Part shown: piece by piece, positions 60,092 to 64,000 of the stretch
How the letters are laid out: every line of letters starts with the position of its first letter
Numbering within the stretch: the stretch's first letter is position 1
From: Serratia bockelmannii
Lineage (GTDB): Bacteria > Pseudomonadota > Gammaproteobacteria > Enterobacterales > Enterobacteriaceae
DNA: 64,000 nt
Direction of reading: 5' to 3'
Assembly (NCBI RefSeq): GCF_008011855.1
Contig: NZ_VOUX01000031.1
Location: 186,001 to 250,000 of the forward strand
Made by a program: the position numbers and the translations under genes
The notes under the pieces: model-generated
Told to the model about the DNA's origin: nothing
Database searches by the model: none
The model's input: the letters and a program-made list of their open reading frames with translations, nothing else

Positions 60092-60216
60092 CTCCCCAAT
60101 AGCTTTCAAGCCGCAGCTAGGCGACAAACGCAGGCATCCCCGGGAGCTTACTTAGGTAAGTGACCGGGGGGAATGCGCGCAGTCAACAACGCTGCGGGTT
60201 GAAAGATGCAGGGGAT
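60092..60216. repeat. ERIC (IRU) repeat element
   Basis: About 125 bp with imperfect terminal inverted repeats (CTTTCAAGCCGCAGC on the left, GCTGCGGGTTGAAAG on the right) and a central GGAGCTTACTTAGGTAAGTG stem, all features of ERIC sequences, which are about 127-bp noncoding miniature elements of Enterobacterales. It lies within the ybaN-apt gap and ends 141 bp before apt, so a transcript crossing it would fold into a long hairpin. Confidence 0.82.
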
Positions 60217-60357
60217 AGTTGCATTTGTCCGCCAGTTTGCATAGATTTGGGCGTTTTCGTGCGCGGATCGCCTGCCATTCCTTCTCCGGTGTGTTTCACC
60301 CAGAGGCGGCGGGTGAGCGGCGCGCCGGTTTTCAGGCAGCTTTATCAGGCAACAATT

Positions 60358-60909
60358 ATGACCGCTACTGCGCAGCAGCTTCAGTTTATTAAAGACAGTA
60401 TCAAAACCATCCCGGATTATCCGAAGCCGGGCATCCTGTTCCGCGACGTGACCAGCCTGCTGGAAAACCCGTTGGCCTACGCCGCCAGCATCGAGCTGCT
60501 GGTTGAGCGCTATCGCGAAGCGGGCGTGACCAAGGTAGTGGGTACCGAAGCGCGTGGTTTCCTGTTCGGTGCGCCCGTCGCGCTGGCGCTGGGCGTCGGT
60601 TTCGTGCCGGTGCGCAAACCGGGCAAACTGCCGCGTGCCACGCTCAGCGAAAGCTATGAGCTGGAGTACGGTACCGACAAGCTGGAGATCCACACCGACG
60701 CCATCACCGCGGGTGACAAAGTGCTGGTGGTGGACGATCTGCTGGCGACCGGCGGCACCATCGAAGCAACCACTAAACTGATCCGCCGTCTGGGCGGTGA
60801 AGTGAAAGACGCCGCGTTCATCATCAACCTGCCGGATCTGGGCGGGGAAGCGCGTCTGAACAAGCTGGGTATCGACTGCTACTGTCTGGTGGACTTCGCC
60901 GGCCATTGA
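60358..60909 (+). CDS. apt: Adenine phosphoribosyltransferase
   Basis: Salvages adenine to AMP with PRPP. The 183-residue length is the E. coli length. The PRPP motif is [17 protein letters not shown] (about 121-137), and the purine-specificity region [18 protein letters not shown] is present. The start is the ATG at 60358 ([14 protein letters not shown]). A much longer open frame to 60160 reads through the ERIC element and is not credible. dnaX follows 92 bp downstream as in E. coli. Confidence 0.97.
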   Translation: MTATAQQLQFIKDSIKTIPDYPKPGILFRDVTSLLENPLAYAASIELLVERYREAGVTKVVGTEARGFLFGAPVALALGVGFVPVRKPGKLPRATLSESYELEYGTDKLEIHTDAITAGDKVLVVDDLLATGGTIEATTKLIRRLGGEVKDAAFIINLPDLGGEARLNKLGIDCYCLVDFAGH

Positions 60910-61001
60910 TGCGGCATCGCCCCTTGGGCACAACGGCCTCGCGGATCGCCGCGGGGCTGTGTTAGCATGACCCTCCAGATTACTCGACTTCTCCGGTATT
61001 A

Positions 61002-62960
61002 ATGAGCTATCAGGTTCTCGCCCGTAAGTGGCGCCCTCAAACGTTCGCAGACGTGGTCGGCCAGGAACATGTCCTGACCGCGCTGGCCAACGGCCTCTCG
61101 CTGGGGCGGATCCATCACGCCTATCTGTTCTCGGGTACGCGCGGCGTGGGGAAAACCACCATCGCGCGCCTGCTGGCCAAAGGCCTGAACTGTGAAACCG
61201 GCATCACCGCCACGCCGTGCGGCCAATGCGACAACTGCCGCGAGATCGAGCAGGGGCGCTTCGTCGATCTGATCGAGATCGACGCCGCTTCCCGCACCAA
61301 GGTGGAAGATACCCGCGATCTGCTGGACAACGTTCAGTACGCGCCGGCGCGCGGCCGCTTCAAGGTCTACCTGATCGATGAAGTGCACATGCTCTCGCGC
61401 CACAGCTTCAACGCGTTGCTGAAGACGCTGGAAGAGCCGCCATCGCACGTGAAATTCCTGTTGGCCACCACCGATCCGCAAAAATTGCCGGTGACCATTC
61501 TTTCCCGCTGCCTGCAGTTTCACCTCAAAGCGCTGGACGTCGATCAGATCCGTCAGCAGCTGGAAACGGTGCTGACGGCGGAGCAGATCACCAGCGACGC
61601 CCGCGCGCTGCAACTGCTGGCGCGCGCCGCCGACGGCAGCATGCGCGATGCGCTGAGCCTGACCGATCAGGCGATCGCCATGGGGCAGGGGCAGGTGACC
61701 GCCGCCACCGTCAGCCAGATGCTCGGCACGCTCGATGACGAGCAGCCGCTGGCGATCCTCGAAGCGCTGGTCAGCGCCGACGGCGAAAAGGTGATGGCGC
61801 AGGTCGCGCAGGCCGCTTCGCGCGGCGTGGATTGGGAAAACCTGCTGGTGGAGACGCTGGCGTTGCTGCACCGCATTGCGATGGTGCAACTGCTGCCTTC
61901 GATGCTCGACAACCACTACGCCGCCGTGGAACAACGGCTGCGTGAGCTGGCGCGCACTCTGCCGCCGGCCGATGTGCAACTCTATTACCAAACGCTGTTG
62001 GTGGGCCGCAAAGAGCTGGCCTATGCGCCGGATCGTCGCATGGGGGTTGAGATGACCCTACTGCGTGCGCTGGCGTTTCACCCGAAAGCGGTGATCCCGG
62101 AGCCGGTGGCGTTGGTGCAGACCGCGCCGGCGCCGATGGCGCAACCGCAGCAGGCCACATCGCCACAGCCGCCGCAGTTTCAGGACGTGCCGCCCCCGTT
62201 AGGGCAGCCGGCCGCGCCGCAGCGACAATCATCGACCCCTTTACCGGATGCCACCGCCCAGCTGTTGAAAGCGCGGTCCCAGCTGCAACGGCAGCAGGGA
62301 GCATCCACACCAAAAAAGAATGAGCCGGCGGCGCCAGGAATAGCGCGGCCGGCAAACTCGGCGCTGGGGCGTTTGGCTTCCGTGACCGAGCGTAGCCAGC
62401 AGCGCCTGGCGGAGAAGAAGGTGCCGGAAAAACCGGCGAAGCCGGAAGCCTATCGCTGGCGCGCGCAGACCGAGCCGGAAGCGGCGCCGGAACCGTTGGC
62501 GACGCCGAAAGCGCTGCGCACGGCGTTGGAGCACGAGAAAACGCCGGAGCTGGCCGCCAAGCTGGTGGTGGAATCGCTGGAGCGCGACGCCTGGGCGGCG
62601 GAAATCGATAAGCTCAAGATCCCGAAACTGGTGCAGCAGCTGGCGTTGAACGCCTTCAAGCAGCAGCCGGAACCGGGCAAAATTAACCTCCATCTGCGGT
62701 CTTCGCAGCGCCATCTGAATTCGCCTTCGGCGCAGAAGACGCTGGCCGAAGCGCTCGGCGAGCTGTACGGCAGCCCGGTTGAGCTGACCGTGGTGGAGGA
62801 CGATAATCCGGCGGAGCGCACCCCGCTGGAGTGGCGACAAGCCATCTATGAAGAAAAGCTGGCGCAGGCGCGCCAGTCCATCGTTGCGGATACCCATATC
62901 CAGACGCTGTGCCGGTTCTTCGACGCGGATCTGGATGAAGAGAGTATCCGCCCCCTTTAA
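61002..62960 (+). CDS. dnaX: DNA polymerase III subunit tau (gamma by programmed frameshift)
   Basis: Clamp-loader ATPase of the replisome. The AAA+ domain (about 1-220) has Walker A GTRGVGKTTIARLLA (about 44-58) and zinc cysteines in CGQCDNCREIE. VYLIDEVHML is Walker B. After the collar domain (about 240-370) comes a Pro/Gln/Ala-rich linker and the tau-specific C-terminal domains that contact DnaB and the polymerase alpha subunit. The 652 residues are close to E. coli tau (643). A -1 frameshift at 62312-62318 predicts a gamma product of 440 residues. Confidence 0.97.
   Translation: MSYQVLARKWRPQTFADVVGQEHVLTALANGLSLGRIHHAYLFSGTRGVGKTTIARLLAKGLNCETGITATPCGQCDNCREIEQGRFVDLIEIDAASRTKVEDTRDLLDNVQYAPARGRFKVYLIDEVHMLSRHSFNALLKTLEEPPSHVKFLLATTDPQKLPVTILSRCLQFHLKALDVDQIRQQLETVLTAEQITSDARALQLLARAADGSMRDALSLTDQAIAMGQGQVTAATVSQMLGTLDDEQPLAILEALVSADGEKVMAQVAQAASRGVDWENLLVETLALLHRIAMVQLLPSMLDNHYAAVEQRLRELARTLPPADVQLYYQTLLVGRKELAYAPDRRMGVEMTLLRALAFHPKAVIPEPVALVQTAPAPMAQPQQATSPQPPQFQDVPPPLGQPAAPQRQSSTPLPDATAQLLKARSQLQRQQGASTPKKNEPAAPGIARPANSALGRLASVTERSQQRLAEKKVPEKPAKPEAYRWRAQTEPEAAPEPLATPKALRTALEHEKTPELAAKLVVESLERDAWAAEIDKLKIPKLVQQLALNAFKQQPEPGKINLHLRSSQRHLNSPSAQKTLAEALGELYGSPVELTVVEDDNPAERTPLEWRQAIYEEKLAQARQSIVADTHIQTLCRFFDADLDEESIRPL
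62296..62353 (+). promoter_or_regulatory. Programmed -1 frameshift signal in dnaX
   Basis: Three parts in the E. coli arrangement: a Shine-Dalgarno-like AGGGAG (62296-62301) 10 nt before the slippery heptamer A AAA AAG (62312-62318), then a stem-loop from 62324 to 62353 (GCCGGC pairs, one mismatch, four more pairs, 8-nt loop). The -1 frame reads GAA then TGA (62321-62323), ending gamma with Glu, as in E. coli. Confidence 0.9.
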
Positions 62961-62986
62961 ACGCCGCGCGAGGTGCGCGGCCCTAG

Positions 62987-63330
<344 letters not shown>

Positions 63331-63331
<1 letters not shown>

Positions 63332-63936
63332 TGCAAACCAGCCCGCTCCTTGAATCCCTGATGGAGGCGCTGCGCTGCCTGCCGGGCGTCGGCCCGAAAT
63401 CGGCGCAGCGCATGGCGTTTCAATTGCTGCAGCGCGATCGCAGCGGCGGCATGCGCCTGGCGCAGGCGTTGACGCGCGCGATGTCGGAAATCGGCCACTG
63501 CGCCGACTGCCGCACCTTCACCGAGCAGGACATCTGCACCATCTGCGCCAATCCGCGCCGTCAGCAAAACGGCCAGATTTGTGTGGTGGAAAGCCCGGCG
63601 GATATTCACGCCATCGAGCAGACCGGCCAGTTCGCCGGGCGCTACTTTGTGCTGATGGGCCATCTGTCGCCGCTAGATGGCATCGGGCCGGGGGATATCG
63701 GTCTCGATCGCCTGGAGCAACGGCTGGAAAAGGAAAGCATCACCGAAGTGATCCTCGCCACCAACCCGACGGTGGAAGGGGAAGCGACTGCCAACTACAT
63801 CGCCGAGATGTGCGGCCAGTATGGCGTGCTCGCCAGCCGCATCGCCCACGGCGTACCGGTGGGCGGCGAGCTGGAGATGGTCGACGGCACCACGCTGTCG
63901 CATTCGCTGGCCGGGCGTCACGCCATCAAGTTCTGA
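63331..63936 (+). CDS. recR: Recombination protein RecR
   Basis: RecR works with RecO and RecF to load RecA on gapped DNA. The 201 residues match E. coli RecR. The order is a helix-hairpin-helix ([17 protein letters not shown], about 11-27), a C4 zinc site (CADCRTF and CTICANPRR, about 57-75), and a Toprim domain starting [14 protein letters not shown] (about 80-95) and including [15 protein letters not shown]. Last gene of the window, with a terminator 11 bp after the stop. Confidence 0.98.
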
Positions 63937-63946
63937 TGTTTTCCCG

Positions 63947-63977
63947 GACGGGGCCACTCGGCCCCGTCGTTTTTTTG
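63947..63977 (+). terminator. Terminator after recR
   Basis: A 9-bp perfect stem (GACGGGGCC / GGCCCCGTC) with a 4-nt loop followed by GTTTTTTT. Confidence 0.92.
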
Positions 63978-64000
63978 CCAAAAATTTCCCGCCGTCCGCT

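Noticed and set aside
60160-60357. N-terminal extension of apt to 60160
   Set aside because: The extension would translate the ERIC repeat; the family start is at 60358.

Overview
The window reads as ordinary chromosome of a high-GC enterobacterium, most likely Serratia (S. marcescens group). Gene order and protein lengths follow the E. coli ribD-to-recR segment almost gene for gene, and the coding sequence is GC-rich. The small Hha protein is the 67-residue YmoA-like form, and an accessory zinc block sits between tomB and acrB. The species call is inference from gene content and similarity remembered from the families; no search was run. I saw no prophage, insertion sequence, CRISPR array, tRNA or rRNA.

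Layout. 1-3.7 kb: riboflavin and thiamine genes with nusB and pgpA (ribD cut by the window edge). 3.7-8 kb, minus strand: an aldo/keto reductase and the isoprenoid cluster xseB-ispA-dxs. 8-13 kb: thiI, yajL, panE, yajQ, yajR. 13.3-18.1 kb: the cytochrome bo3 operon cyoABCDE with a clear promoter. 18.5-21.2 kb: ampG, yajG, bolA. 21.6-31.6 kb: the protein-quality-control run tig-clpP-clpX-lon, then hupB, ppiD, ybaV and fadM. 31.6-36.8 kb: queC, ybaE, cof, a PLP enzyme and its divergent Lrp-type regulator decR. 36.8-42.3 kb: the ABC pair mdlAB and the nitrogen pair glnK-amtB. 42.4-44.7 kb: tesB, ybaY, atl and the 4.5S RNA gene ffs.

44.9-49.6 kb is the least routine part. An AT-richer stretch carries hha, tomB and an unrecognised 117-residue protein. 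Next comes a zinc-responsive block: a Zur-box-like palindrome, a tiny membrane ORF, an ABC metal importer (ATPase, permease, binding protein), and on the other strand the cysteine-free ribosomal paralogues rpmE2 and rpmJ2 behind a second Zur-box-like palindrome. Together these would import zinc and release ribosomal zinc under starvation.

49.7-64 kb: acrAB with divergent acrR and a perfect 24-bp operator, a ychN-like DsrE gene placed directly behind acrR, the large mechanosensitive channel mscK, rsmS, priC, ybaN, an ERIC-type repeat, apt, dnaX (with a conserved frameshift signal), ybaB and recR. No clearly novel multi-gene system was found; the best leads are the small ORFs and unusual neighbours at 45.7-46.5 kb and 54.9 kb.
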